A program made the translations under genes and the position numbers. This document shows, in pieces, positions 1 to 8,365 of a DNA stretch of 36,592 bases. Under the pieces are notes generated by a model. That model worked only from the letters and a program-made list of their open reading frames with translations, did no database searches and was not told where the DNA came from. Origin of the DNA: Lysobacter antibioticus HS124 (GTDB lineage: Bacteria > Pseudomonadota > Gammaproteobacteria > Xanthomonadales > Xanthomonadaceae); assembly GCF_000336385.2 (NCBI RefSeq), contig NZ_HG424516.1:94570-131161 (forward strand), in the 5' to 3' direction. How positions within the stretch are numbered: position 1 is the stretch's first letter; each line of letters begins with the position of its first letter.

Positions 1-116
1 TGGCGGGCTCCGTGGCGAAGCGGGAATTATGCGCGAGCCCCTCCGGCAGCGGGAGCTTGCGCGGCGACGGCGGCGGCGCGATGCTCGCGGCCACCGATCC
101 TGGGGAGGCGCGGACC

Positions 117-527
117 ATGGCACGTACGATCCTGGCAGTGCTCGCCGGCATGCTGGTGGCGATGGCGACGATGAAGTTGTTCGAGTTCGGCTCGGCCCGC
201 CTGCACCCGTTCCCGCCCGGCGCCGACCCGCGCGACATGGCGGCTTGGGCCGCGCATGTGGCCGGCGCACCGTTCGCCGCCCTGGCCCTGGTGGTCGCCG
301 GCTGGACCGTGGCCGCCTTCGACGGCGGCCTGGTCGCGGCGTTGATCTCGCGCCGGCACCGGCGCGGCGCCGCGCTGGTCGTCGGCGCGCTGATCGTCTG
401 CGGCGTGATCGCGGTCAATGCGATGTTCGCCCACCCGCTATGGATGCTGATCGCCGGCCTGCTGCTGCCGTTGCCGGCCAGTGGGCTGGGCGCACGCTGC
501 GTCGCGCGCGGGCCGAAGGACCCCTGA
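117..527 (+). CDS. Small four-helix membrane protein, unknown function
   Basis: Encodes 136 residues. The ATG at 117 was chosen over an in-frame ATG at 12 because GGGGAGG lies about 8 bases before it and the protein then opens directly with a hydrophobic helix. About four hydrophobic segments are visible (near residues 2-19, 45-65, 70-90 and 95-125), with an Arg-rich loop (SRRHRR) between helices two and three. It ends in a short polar tail. No family motif was recognised. It lies 16 bases upstream of another small membrane protein on the same strand, so the two are probably co-transcribed. Inner-membrane location is inferred from hydrophobicity only. Confidence 0.7.
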   Translation: MARTILAVLAGMLVAMATMKLFEFGSARLHPFPPGADPRDMAAWAAHVAGAPFAALALVVAGWTVAAFDGGLVAALISRRHRRGAALVVGALIVCGVIAVNAMFAHPLWMLIAGLLLPLPASGLGARCVARGPKDP

Positions 528-543
528 AGAAAAAGGAACGCTG

Positions 544-990
544 ATGAAACAAGTGCTGTACGGATTCGGCGCGTTCGTGGCCGCGTTCGCCCTCGGCGCC
601 GCCCTGGCGCGCTATGGCGCGCCCGGCGACGATACCGCGATGTGGCTCGGCGGCGGCCTGCTCGCGGTCGGCCTGATCGTCGGCTACAAGACGCTGGAAG
701 CGGTCGCTCTGCTGATGGCGCCGTTGGTGCTGGCGCGCATGGCGCTGCGCTGGGCCGCCACCGGCCGACCGCTGGCCCCGGATCGCGACCGCGGCGAGCG
801 CGGCGTGTGGCTGGCGCGGCTGATCTTCATACCGGTCTACGCGATCTATGCGGCGCTGACCGGCGCCGTCGTCGGCGCGTTTCCGGGCGGCCACGGCTTC
901 TTCCTCAACGGCCTGATCTACGGTGCGGCCGGGCTGGCGTTCGCCGCGATCGCGGTCGGCGTGGTGCTGAAGTGGTTCGGCGAGAGCTGA
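544..990 (+). CDS. Small membrane protein, unknown function
   Basis: Encodes 148 residues. The ATG at 544 follows an A-rich, GGA-containing ribosome-binding stretch (AAAAAGGAACGCTG); a longer reading from 481 would overlap the upstream gene. About four hydrophobic helices are visible (residues 3-22, 32-62, 90-112 and 120-144), separated by a charged loop near residues 75-88 (PDRDRGER). No catalytic motif or known family was recognised. It is the second gene of a likely two-gene unit that ends at the hairpin at 1034-1057. Confidence 0.7.
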   Translation: MKQVLYGFGAFVAAFALGAALARYGAPGDDTAMWLGGGLLAVGLIVGYKTLEAVALLMAPLVLARMALRWAATGRPLAPDRDRGERGVWLARLIFIPVYAIYAALTGAVVGAFPGGHGFFLNGLIYGAAGLAFAAIAVGVVLKWFGES

Positions 991-1033
991 GCGCCGCAGC
1001 GGCGTTCGCCGAGGCCCCGGCGCACATACGAAC

Positions 1034-1057
1034 AGCCCCGGTCTGGCGACCGGGGCT
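1034..1057. terminator. Hairpin terminator between convergent genes
   Basis: AGCCCCGGT and ACCGGGGCT form a perfect 9-bp stem around a 6-base loop. A short GGTTCGTTG stretch follows on the plus strand. It sits between the membrane-protein pair (plus) and the end of the M16 operon (minus), so it may serve both directions. The U-tract is poor. Confidence 0.65.
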
Positions 1058-1081
1058 GGTTCGTTGCGCCAGCGATCCGGC

Positions 1082-2503
1082 TCAGAAACCGGAACCGAAT
1101 TCGCCGTAAGGCTTGAGTTGATTGCCCAGGGCCTTGGCGTCGCCGACCACGATGATCGACAAGTCCTTCGGTGCGTAGTACTTGCGCGCCATCGCCTGCA
1201 CTTGCTCGGCGCCGACCGCGCGCACCTTCGGCACGTACTCGCCGAGGAACTCCGGCGCCAGTCCCGCCAGCCAGTTGTTGGCCAGGGTCGCGGCGACCGC
1301 GCCTTGCATCTGGTTGTTGATCAGATAGCCGCCGGCGACGTAGCGCTTGGTGTCCTCCAGCTCGGGCGCATCGACTTTGTAATCGTTGAGCTTGCCGAAC
1401 TCGTACAGGAACTCCTTGATCGCCTCGCCGGTGACCTCGTTGCGCACATCGGCCGAAGCCTGGACCAGACCGCCGGCGCGCATCGCGCTGAGTCCGCCGC
1501 GCGCGCCGTAGGTGTAGCCCTTGTCCTCGCGCAGGTTCTGCATCAGCCGGCTGCTGAAGCCGCCGCCCAGCACGATCCCGGCCAATTGCGCCGGCACGTA
1601 GTCGGCATCGGTCGCGGCGATCGACGGATGGCCCAGCCGCACCGCCGACTGCACGCTGCCGTCGCGCTGCACGAACACGCGCTTCGGCGGCGCCTCGCGC
1701 CGCGCCGGCACCGCGTCGGCGATCGGCTCGCCTTCGGCCTTCCAGCCGGCGAACGCCGCCTCGGCGAGCTTGAAGCCCTGCTCCGGCGCGATCCGGCCGG
1801 TGATGACCAGCAAACCGCGGTCGGGGCGGAAACGGCGCAGATGCTCGGCCCGCACCTTTTCGGCGGTGACCGCGTTGATCGCCGCCTCGGTCGGTTGCAC
1901 CCGCGCGTAGGGGTGATCGCCGAAAGTGGTGGCGAGCAGCGCCTGGGTTGCCTTGAAGCCCGGCTGCGACTGCGCGACTTTCAAGCCTTGCAAGGCATTG
2001 GCCTGGGCCAGCTTGACCTCGCCGTCGGGGAAGGTCGGCTGCTGCGCGACTTCGGCCAGCAGGCGCAGCATCGGTTCGGCCTGCGAAGGCAACGCGTTGG
2101 CGCTGAGCTGGATGCCGTCGTTGGCGGCGCTGGCGCCGATGCCGCCGCCGTAGCCCTGCGCCGCTTCGGCGATCGCCTTGGCGTCGCGCTTGGCGGTGCC
2201 CTGGGTCAGCAAGCCGGCGTACAACGAAGCGAAGCCCGGCGCGTCGGCCGCATCGGCGGCCAGGCCGGCGTTGCGCATCGCCAGCACGTAGTCCACGCGC
2301 GGCACGCCCTGGCGCGGCACCACCCACACCTGCAGGCCGTTGGCGAGGGTCTTCTGCGCGATCTGCGGCACCGGCAGCGCCTTGTCGGCGGCCAACGGCG
2401 GCAGTTGCTCGGGCAGTTTGACGCCGGGACCGGCCATCGCCGCGGTGCTGCCGAACAGCACCAGCGCGGTGGAGAACGCGAGCAGAGTCTTGTGGATCGT
2501 CAT
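1082..2503 (-). CDS. Exported M16 peptidase-like protein lacking the zinc motif
   Basis: Encodes 473 residues with a Sec signal peptide (cleavage near AMA-GP, residue 24). It aligns by eye with the M16 (pitrilysin/processing-peptidase) fold. Where active members carry HxxEH, this one has S-L-Y-A-G (residues 93-97), so it cannot bind catalytic zinc. In the second half it keeps the substrate-binding arginine/tyrosine region (SSRL near 317-320, KGYTYG near 328-333). It is the second gene of an operon: its start lies 10 bases after the upstream M16 stop, and that TGA is part of GAGGAGA, which serves as ribosome-binding site. Family knowledge: some bacterial M16B enzymes are heterodimers with HxxEH in one subunit and Arg/Tyr in the other. 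A periplasmic beta-like subunit is therefore inferred. Confidence 0.9.
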   Translation of the reverse strand: MTIHKTLLAFSTALVLFGSTAAMAGPGVKLPEQLPPLAADKALPVPQIAQKTLANGLQVWVVPRQGVPRVDYVLAMRNAGLAADAADAPGFASLYAGLLTQGTAKRDAKAIAEAAQGYGGGIGASAANDGIQLSANALPSQAEPMLRLLAEVAQQPTFPDGEVKLAQANALQGLKVAQSQPGFKATQALLATTFGDHPYARVQPTEAAINAVTAEKVRAEHLRRFRPDRGLLVITGRIAPEQGFKLAEAAFAGWKAEGEPIADAVPARREAPPKRVFVQRDGSVQSAVRLGHPSIAATDADYVPAQLAGIVLGGGFSSRLMQNLREDKGYTYGARGGLSAMRAGGLVQASADVRNEVTGEAIKEFLYEFGKLNDYKVDAPELEDTKRYVAGGYLINNQMQGAVAATLANNWLAGLAPEFLGEYVPKVRAVGAEQVQAMARKYYAPKDLSIIVVGDAKALGNQLKPYGEFGSGF

Positions 2504-2513
2504 GGTCGTCTCC

Positions 2514-3926
2514 TCAGTGCTGGCCGGCCGGCGCGGCGGCCGCGGGCTTGGCCGCGCCGGGCATCATCGCCGCCGGACGGCGGTCGATCACGGTGCGGTT
2601 GGCGCGGGTCAGATAGGTCTTGGCGACGCGCTGCAGGTCGGCCGAGGTCACGCCTTCGATCCAGCCCGGCACCTTGTTCACCACCTGCGCGTCGCCCCAC
2701 AGGGTCTGCATGCGCGCGACGGTGTCGGCGCGCTCGATGAAGCTTTCCAGGCCGTTGTACCAGTCGGCCAGCATGCGGGTCTTGACCCGCTTGAGGGTGG
2801 CCGCGTCGACGCCTTCGCGGGCGACCTTGGCGACCTCCTCGTCGATCGCCGCCAGCACCGCGTCGGCGCTGCTGTCGGGGCGGTACAGCGCGAACAGGGT
2901 GAACAGGGTCGGGCCGTTGTAGCTCCAGGGGTCGGTCAGGCCGTACAGCGGATCGATGTTGATCGCGATCTGGCGCTGCTTGACCAGGCCCTGGTAGAGC
3001 CGCGAAGCCTCGTCGCCGGCGAGCAGGTTGCCGAGCACCGCCATCGGCGCCTGGTCGCGGCTGCCGCGCGCGGGCATCTTCCAGGCCGCGGCCACCGCCG
3101 GCACCTGCGCCAGCGCGTCGCTCTGGGTGATGCGCTTCTCCTCGGTGTTGAGGCCTTCGGAGAAATCCGGCGCTTCCGGCGTCGGCCGGCCCGGAATCGC
3201 GCCGAAGTACTTGTCGGCGAGCTTGAACGCGTCCTCGGGGCTGATGTCGCCGGCGATGCCGAGCACGGCGTTGTTGGGGCCGTAGTAGTCGCGGTGGAAC
3301 GAACGCACGTCGTCGAGGCTGGCGTTCTCCAGGTCCTCGAAGCTGCCGTAGCCGTCGTGGTTGTTCTCCCACTTCTGGAACGCCTGCTGGGCGATGTCGA
3401 TCCACATGAAGCCGCCGTAGGGCTTGTTCTTCACGTTGACCCGGATCTCTTCCTTGACCACGTCCTGCTGGTTCTTGAGCGTGGCCGGGTTGAAATCCAG
3501 GGTCTTCATCCGGTCCGCTTCCAGCCACAGAATGCGGTCCAGCGCCGACACCGGCGCGACCTCGATGTAGTTGGTGAAGTCGGCCCGGGTCGAGCCGTTG
3601 TTGCGTCCGCCGCCGCCGCTGATGACGTTGTCGAACACGCCCTTGGGCGCGACCGGCGTGCCCTGGAACATCAGGTGTTCGAACAGGTGGGCGAAGCCGG
3701 TGCGGTTGCGCGGCTCCAGGCGCATGCCGACGTGGTAGACCACGCTGACGCCGACGGTCGGCGAGCTGCGGTCCTGGGATACGACCACGGTCAGTCCGTT
3801 GTCGAGTTTCTTCACCGCGACCGGCACTTGCCAGCGATCGCTCTCGGCGGCGTGCGCGGTGGCGGACGCGGCGCTGGCGATCGTGGTCAGGCCGGCCAGC
3901 AATACGCTCAGATGACGCTTGCGCAT
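2514..3926 (-). CDS. Exported M16 zinc metallopeptidase, catalytic subunit
   Basis: Encodes 470 residues. The start at 3926 follows AAGGAGA at ideal spacing and gives a clean signal peptide (MRKRH... cleavage near AHA-AE, residue 27). The inverted zinc motif H80-L-F-E83-H84 is present, with the distal Glu at about residue 160 in VKEEIRVN, the spacing expected for M16. An NNGSTR/FTNY stretch typical of the family follows. The C-terminal half keeps an SRLYQ element but lacks the Tyr that follows in self-sufficient members. The tail is Ala/Pro-rich. It is the first gene of the operon with the inactive partner. Predicted role: periplasmic degradation or processing of peptides; the substrate is unknown. 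Confidence 0.93.
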   Translation of the reverse strand: MRKRHLSVLLAGLTTIASAASATAHAAESDRWQVPVAVKKLDNGLTVVVSQDRSSPTVGVSVVYHVGMRLEPRNRTGFAHLFEHLMFQGTPVAPKGVFDNVISGGGGRNNGSTRADFTNYIEVAPVSALDRILWLEADRMKTLDFNPATLKNQQDVVKEEIRVNVKNKPYGGFMWIDIAQQAFQKWENNHDGYGSFEDLENASLDDVRSFHRDYYGPNNAVLGIAGDISPEDAFKLADKYFGAIPGRPTPEAPDFSEGLNTEEKRITQSDALAQVPAVAAAWKMPARGSRDQAPMAVLGNLLAGDEASRLYQGLVKQRQIAINIDPLYGLTDPWSYNGPTLFTLFALYRPDSSADAVLAAIDEEVAKVAREGVDAATLKRVKTRMLADWYNGLESFIERADTVARMQTLWGDAQVVNKVPGWIEGVTSADLQRVAKTYLTRANRTVIDRRPAAMMPGAAKPAAAAPAGQH

Positions 3927-3981
3927 GGATGTCTCCTTCCTGGTCGAATGGTCCGTCCGCAACCGCGGCGGGCCCCCGATG

Positions 3982-4064
3982 CTACGTGACGGAGGCGGCC
4001 GCACGCTAACCCGGCGCGGCACGGCGCGCGGCCGGACGAAAAACATGGGTCGAAAGTCACGTAG
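3982..4064. repeat. Spaced inverted repeat upstream of the M16 operon
   Basis: CTACGTGAC at 3982-3990 is exactly mirrored by GTCACGTAG at 4056-4064, 65 bases apart. It lies in the 253-base region between the divergent M16 operon and the Nudix gene. It could be a pair of regulator half-sites or the arms of a loop. No promoter could be assigned with confidence. Confidence 0.45.
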
Positions 4065-4179
4065 GGCGACGACCGCGATCTGCGTTGACGACGGTCCTGG
4101 CCTGGGCGCGGCGAATGGCCGACACTGTGCGGCCCACGTCCGCCGCCCGCCGGCGGCGCGCCCCGTCCAGGAATTCCCG

Positions 4180-4668
4180 ATGCCGTACACGCCCATCGTC
4201 GCCACCCTCGGTTACGTACTCTCGCCCGATGGCCGCCAGGTGCTGATGGTGCATCGCAACGCCCGCCCCGACGATCACCAGCTCGGCAAGTACAACGGCC
4301 TGGGCGGCAAGCTCGAGCGCGACGAGGACGTGGTCGCCGGCATGCGCCGCGAGATCCGCGAAGAAGCCGGGATCGACTGCCTGGCGATGAATCTGCGCGG
4401 CACCATCAGTTGGCCGGGCTTCGGCAAGCACGGCGAAGACTGGCTGGGCTTCGTGTTCGTGGTCACCGCCTTCGCCGGCGCGCCGCCGGCCAGCAATGCC
4501 GAAGGCACCCTGGAGTGGGTGCCGATCGAGCGCCTGCACGAATTGCCGATGTGGGAAGGCGACCGCGAGTTCCTGCCGCTGGTGTTCGACGCCGACCCGC
4601 GCCCGTTCCACGGCGTGATGCCGTACCGCGACGGGCGCATGCAGTCGTGGAGCTACTCGCGCATCTGA
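4180..4668 (+). CDS. Nudix hydrolase, MutT/MTH1-like (probable 8-oxo-dGTP diphosphatase)
   Basis: Encodes 162 residues. The ATG at 4180 is preceded by AGGAA and starts at the usual first beta strand (MPYTPIVATLGYVL). A complete Nudix box GX5EX7REUXEEXGU spans residues 43-65, with the metal-binding REIREE at 57-62. The preceding GKYNGLGGKLE resembles the segment in MTH1 and in bacterial 8-oxo-dGTP diphosphatases. The late WSYSRI end and the W-V-P-I-E-R-L-H helix entry are also typical. The likely reaction is hydrolysis of a (d)NTP derivative to the monophosphate in the cytoplasm, sanitising the nucleotide pool. The exact substrate cannot be read from sequence. It is monocistronic and convergent with the next gene. 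Confidence 0.9.
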   Translation: MPYTPIVATLGYVLSPDGRQVLMVHRNARPDDHQLGKYNGLGGKLERDEDVVAGMRREIREEAGIDCLAMNLRGTISWPGFGKHGEDWLGFVFVVTAFAGAPPASNAEGTLEWVPIERLHELPMWEGDREFLPLVFDADPRPFHGVMPYRDGRMQSWSYSRI

Positions 4669-4707
4669 AGCGGGCCGCGCCCTGCGCCCTGGAACGGCGC
4701 GCGCCGC

Positions 4708-5430
4708 TCAGGCCGCCATCAGGCGCTGTTCGACCTCGTCCCACGGCACCCGCCAGACCTGCCGGTTCGGCGGCCAACGATCGCTGTAGGGACCGTCCTC
4801 GACCACGGTCGCGAAGGCGTCGTCGTCGAAACGCAGCGACAGGGCCAGACGCGACACCGGCGCGCGCCGCAGCACCGCGCGGCGCGCCGGCCGCAGCAAC
4901 CGCCGCGGCGCTTCGCCGGCGAGAAACGCGGCGTAGTCCTCGTCGCGGTAATCGTGCACGGCGAAGCAGCGTTCGGCGTCGATCCGCAACAGATGCAGCA
5001 CCGCCCCGCGTTCGGGTTCGCGCCAGGATTTGCAGGCGTCGAAGGCGTAACGCTCTTCCTCGACGTCGCCGCGGTCCAAGTCGGCCAGATACGGCCCGTG
5101 CACGCGCCGGCGCCATTGCGCCCGCCGGCGCCGCAGCCACAGCCAACGGCCGGCGATGGCCAGCCCGCTCGCGCTCAGGTACGCCGCCAACACCGGCAGC
5201 AATCGGCTCTCGAGCCACGACGGCAACAGCAGCGCGCGCTGCGCCAGCCAGGCCAGCAATACGCTCGCCGGAATCAGACTCAACCAGGGCCGCAACACGC
5301 CCCTCCACAGGCCCTGCCCGGACGCCGGCCGATCCAGGCCGGCGAACCGGGCCAGGCGCCGACGCTCCTCCTCTTGCATCGGCACCGGCGCGACGCCGAC
5401 GCCCGGATCGGCTTCCCTCAGCGCCGACAT
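4708..5430 (-). CDS. Two-helix membrane protein of unknown function
   Basis: Encodes 240 residues. The start at 5430 overlaps the TGA of the upstream lipoprotein gene by one base (TGATG), indicating translational coupling. Two adjacent hydrophobic helices lie at about residues 47-69 and 75-97, followed by a strongly basic stretch (RRRRAQWRRR, 100-109). A roughly 130-residue soluble C-terminal domain contains many Trp/Tyr and acidic residues (AERCFAVHDYRDEDYAAFL; PYSDRWPPNRQVWRVPWDE). The positive-inside rule places this domain in the cytoplasm. No known family was recognised. Its link to the TonB-C-like lipoprotein suggests a shared envelope job, which is inference only. Confidence 0.75.
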   Translation of the reverse strand: MSALREADPGVGVAPVPMQEEERRRLARFAGLDRPASGQGLWRGVLRPWLSLIPASVLLAWLAQRALLLPSWLESRLLPVLAAYLSASGLAIAGRWLWLRRRRAQWRRRVHGPYLADLDRGDVEEERYAFDACKSWREPERGAVLHLLRIDAERCFAVHDYRDEDYAAFLAGEAPRRLLRPARRAVLRRAPVSRLALSLRFDDDAFATVVEDGPYSDRWPPNRQVWRVPWDEVEQRLMAA

Positions 5431-6032
5431 CAGCCGCCGATCCGGACCAGGCCGCGGCCGTCGCGTTGCTCGAACACGAAGCGGAACGCCAGGCTGACCG
5501 CGACCGGTTCCTCGCGGCCGCTGACGCAGCCTTGTTCGTCGACCGGCTTGGCGCCGGGATAGACGCAGCGGAACGCAGGGTCGAAACGCCATTGCGCCAC
5601 CGCGCGCCGGGCCGCCGCGAAGAAGCGCGGGTCGACCGTGGCGGGCGCCGGACAGCCTTCGGCGCGTTCGACCGGACGGCTGCCGGCGACCGCGCCGTCG
5701 GCGCCGATGGCCAGGTTCAGGCAGACCGTCTGCGGCGCCAGGCGCTGCGCCAGCAGCTCGTCGGGATACGCCGGCGCGGCGTTGCCGGCTTCGGCCAGCG
5801 GCATCTGGAAGGTTTCGTTGGCGGCCAGTTGCAGCCGCTCGGCGTCGAGCACTTGCTTGTCGATCGAGCGCACGCCGACCGCGCCGGAGCGATTGTCGCC
5901 TTGCGAAGACGGCGGCGCGCTGGCGCAGGCGGCCAGGCCGAGGGCGAACACCGCGCCGGCGAAGCGGATCGCCGCGCGTGCCGTTCGGGCGGCCGTTCCG
6001 CTGGCCTTTTCTGTCGACGTCCCTGCCGTCAT
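5430..6032 (-). CDS. Lipoprotein with TonB C-terminal-like domain
   Basis: Encodes 200 residues. A basic N-terminus and hydrophobic segment end in the lipobox L-A-A-C with Cys36, so the mature protein is a lipid-anchored periplasmic protein. Residues from about 88 resemble the TonB C-terminal fold: PAYPDELLAQRL, then CLNLAIGADGAVAGSRPVE, then FFAAARRAVAQWRFDPA, closing with VAVSLAFRFVFEQR. Two Cys near FRCVYPG and EQGC could form a disulphide. Unlike true TonB there is no N-terminal transmembrane anchor or Pro-rich linker, so energy transduction is unlikely; a peptidoglycan or protein contact role is more plausible. It is the first gene of a coupled pair. Confidence 0.8.
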   Translation of the reverse strand: MTAGTSTEKASGTAARTARAAIRFAGAVFALGLAACASAPPSSQGDNRSGAVGVRSIDKQVLDAERLQLAANETFQMPLAEAGNAAPAYPDELLAQRLAPQTVCLNLAIGADGAVAGSRPVERAEGCPAPATVDPRFFAAARRAVAQWRFDPAFRCVYPGAKPVDEQGCVSGREEPVAVSLAFRFVFEQRDGRGLVRIGG

Positions 6033-6190
6033 CCCTGCGCTCCGTGTCGGTGGCGAGGGCTGGATGATGCCGTAAGCCGGCGGCGATGCGCCACGGCCTT
6101 ATGGCGTAGCAGATCCCCGTCCAAGGCGTCGCCGCGACGCGCGGCGACGACAAAACCGCGGCGTCGGGCGCGGCGGCCGGCAGGCTCCGC

Positions 6191-7525
6191 TCAGGTGCGG
6201 CCCTGCTCCGGGCCGTCCTCGATGCCGACGTTGGTCGGCGCCGCCTCGTAGACCGCGCGGTCCAGCAATCCGGTTTCCTTGGCCACCAGCACCGGCACCA
6301 GCATCTGCCCGGTGACGTTGGTCAGCGTGCGCATCATGTCCAGGATGCGGTCGATCGCGTACAGGTAGCCGATGGTCTCCAGCGGCAGGCCGGCCGCGCT
6401 GAGCACCACCGTGGCCATGATCACCGCCGTGCCCGGTACGCCGGCGGTGCCGAAGCTTCCCAACACCGAGGCGATCAGCACGATGAAGTACTGGTCGGCG
6501 CTCAGCGGCGTGCCGGTGTACTGCGAGATGAACACCGCGCACAGCGCCGGATAGATCGCGCCGCAGCCGTCCATCTTGATGCTCGCGCCCAGCGGCGAAG
6601 CGAACGCGGCATAGTCCTTGTTGACGCCCAGGTTGTGGGTGATCGAACGCATCGCCACCGGCATCGCGGCGAAGCTCGACGAGCTGACGAAGGCGACCTG
6701 CATGCCCGGCGCGGCGCCGCGGAAGAATTTGAGCGGATTGAGCCCGTGCGCGAGCAGCAGCGCGCTGTAGACCACGACGATGTGCAGGGCGCAGGCCAGG
6801 TACAGCGCCAGGACGAAATTGCCCAGCGGCAGCAGCTTCTCGAAGCCGTAGGCGCCGACCAGGCCGGCGATCAGGCCGAAGGTGCCGATCGGGGTGACTT
6901 CGAGCACGAAGCGGGTGACCTGGATCATCAGGTCGCTGGCTTCGCCGACCAGCTTGCGCACCCCGGCGACCTTGTCGCCGAGCTTGACCATGGCGAAGCC
7001 GAGCAGGCCGGCGAAGAAGATCACCGGCAGGATCGAGCCCTTGCCTGCGGCCAGCACGGTCTCGCCGGCGGCGTTCTTGGTCGTGCCGATGCCGGTCAGG
7101 GCGTAGAACGGATTGCTCGGCACCACGTCGAGCAGCACGCGGGTCACGCTGGGCACGTCGCGCGGCTTGTAGGACGAGTCCACCGCCAGCCCGATCACGC
7201 CGGTGCCCGGCTGCAGGATCGTGCCGACCGCCAGCCCGACCGCGACCGCCAGCACCGCGGTGATCGCGAACCAGACGAAGGTGCGGCCGCCGAGCGCGGC
7301 GATCGATTTTTGTCCGTGCAGCGAGGCCACCGCGTTGATGACCGCGAAGAACACCAGCGGCACCGCGATCATCTTGATCAGGGTGACGTAGAGATCGCCG
7401 AGCGGACCGAACCAGGTTTCGGCCGCGGGCCCGAACGCCCAGCCGGCGAGCGCGCCGAGCACGAAGCCGGCGACCACGCGCTGCCAGAACGGAATGCGGA
7501 ACCAGGCCTGGAACACTGCGGTCAT
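6191..7525 (-). CDS. Dicarboxylate/amino acid:cation symporter (DAACS family)
   Basis: Encodes 444 residues. The start at 7525 (MTAVFQAWFRIPFWQR) matches the usual beginning of the family; a longer reading to 7651 adds an unrelated Arg-rich stretch. Hallmarks are the serine-rich hairpin HP1 (SSSSFAAMPVA), the KMDGCGAIYP segment replacing the typical NMDG of helix 7, the HP2 loop GTAGVPGTAV, and the helix-8 signature DRILDMMRTLTNVTG. About eight transmembrane helices plus two re-entrant hairpins fit GltP/DctA architecture. It probably imports glutamate, aspartate or C4-dicarboxylates with Na+ or H+. The Arg in helix 8 would bind a side-chain carboxylate. It appears monocistronic. Confidence 0.92.
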   Translation of the reverse strand: MTAVFQAWFRIPFWQRVVAGFVLGALAGWAFGPAAETWFGPLGDLYVTLIKMIAVPLVFFAVINAVASLHGQKSIAALGGRTFVWFAITAVLAVAVGLAVGTILQPGTGVIGLAVDSSYKPRDVPSVTRVLLDVVPSNPFYALTGIGTTKNAAGETVLAAGKGSILPVIFFAGLLGFAMVKLGDKVAGVRKLVGEASDLMIQVTRFVLEVTPIGTFGLIAGLVGAYGFEKLLPLGNFVLALYLACALHIVVVYSALLLAHGLNPLKFFRGAAPGMQVAFVSSSSFAAMPVAMRSITHNLGVNKDYAAFASPLGASIKMDGCGAIYPALCAVFISQYTGTPLSADQYFIVLIASVLGSFGTAGVPGTAVIMATVVLSAAGLPLETIGYLYAIDRILDMMRTLTNVTGQMLVPVLVAKETGLLDRAVYEAAPTNVGIEDGPEQGRT

Positions 7526-7702
7526 GGCGTATCGTCCGGTGAAGTCGAAAGAGGCGCCGCGCCGCGCGAAGCGGCCCGGCGATGGCGGGACGCCACGATA
7601 AACAGCTTCGCGGCGGCCCCGGCTAATCCGGCGGCATAAGCCGGCAACCAAACGTCATGAATTGCGACCGCTTCGGCAAACCGCCGCGCGCGCCGGCGCA
7701 TG

Positions 7703-8107
7703 TCAGCCCCGCGCCTTGGCCGCTGGCCGGCGCGCCGCGCCGCCGCGACGGGTCGCCGCAGCGGCTTTCGCAGCGGGCTTCGACGCCGATTTGACCGGTG
7801 CGCCGCACCCGGCCAGCACCGCGCGCAACAGGCCGGGGAAACGCCGCTCCAGGTCGTCGCAGCGCAGGGTGTTGAGATTCTGCGTTCCGGATTTGACCGT
7901 GCGCACCAGCCCCGCCGAACGCAGCACGTCGAAATGCCGCGACAGGGTCGCACGCGGCAACTCGTCCTCGACGCAGGCGGCGATGCAGGACACCGGCGTG
8001 TCGCGGCTCAGTCCGCGGATCAGGCGCAGGCGCACCGGATCGGCCAGCGCATACAGCACTGCGGTCAGCTCGATGTCGTCGGTGGCGGGGTGGTGCAGCG
8101 GCCTCAT
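7703..8107 (-). CDS. ArsR-family winged-helix regulator with basic C-terminal tail
   Basis: Encodes 134 residues. Residues 10-95 form a classic ArsR fold: LADPVRLRLIRGL, then the recognition helix LPRATLSRHFDVLRSAGLV (50-68), then the wing with VKSGTQNLNTLR. Cysteines at 41, 45, 83 and 101 do not form the ELCVCDL metal site of ArsR/SmtB, so a metal role is uncertain. Residues 105-134 are a low-complexity Ala/Lys/Arg/Pro tail with nine basic and no acidic residues, resembling H1-like DNA-binding tails. It is divergent from the alkaline phosphatase gene (258-base gap) and downstream of the symporter on the same strand. Its target is unknown. Confidence 0.88.
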   Translation of the reverse strand: MRPLHHPATDDIELTAVLYALADPVRLRLIRGLSRDTPVSCIAACVEDELPRATLSRHFDVLRSAGLVRTVKSGTQNLNTLRCDDLERRFPGLLRAVLAGCGAPVKSASKPAAKAAAATRRGGAARRPAAKARG

Positions 8108-8161
8108 GCGGCCAAGCTTGCTACAAGCGGGGGCGGGCGGCTACAGGTTCCGAAGTTCCGC

Positions 8162-8175
8162 GAATCGGGAATCGG
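8162..8175. repeat. Short G-rich heptad repeat (GAATCGG x2)
   Basis: Two tandem GAATCGG units lie in the gap between the ArsR gene and the alkaline phosphatase gene. They belong to the same family as the heptads at 10224-10244 and 33366-33454. Confidence 0.6.
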
Positions 8176-8365
8176 GAAAGCTATAGGGGCGGTCAGGGTC
8201 CGGTGGACTTTGTGCTTTTTGCCGCCCGTCTATCGCTCGAATCCGCCGTGCGCGGGCCTGGCCTTTCCCGCCTGGGCCGGCAAAGCCGACGCCCGCCGGG
8301 CGCGCTCGCGCCGTCACACGCCCGGGGCATAATCGGCCGCTTGTCCGTCCCGAGTCCGGCCGTCC

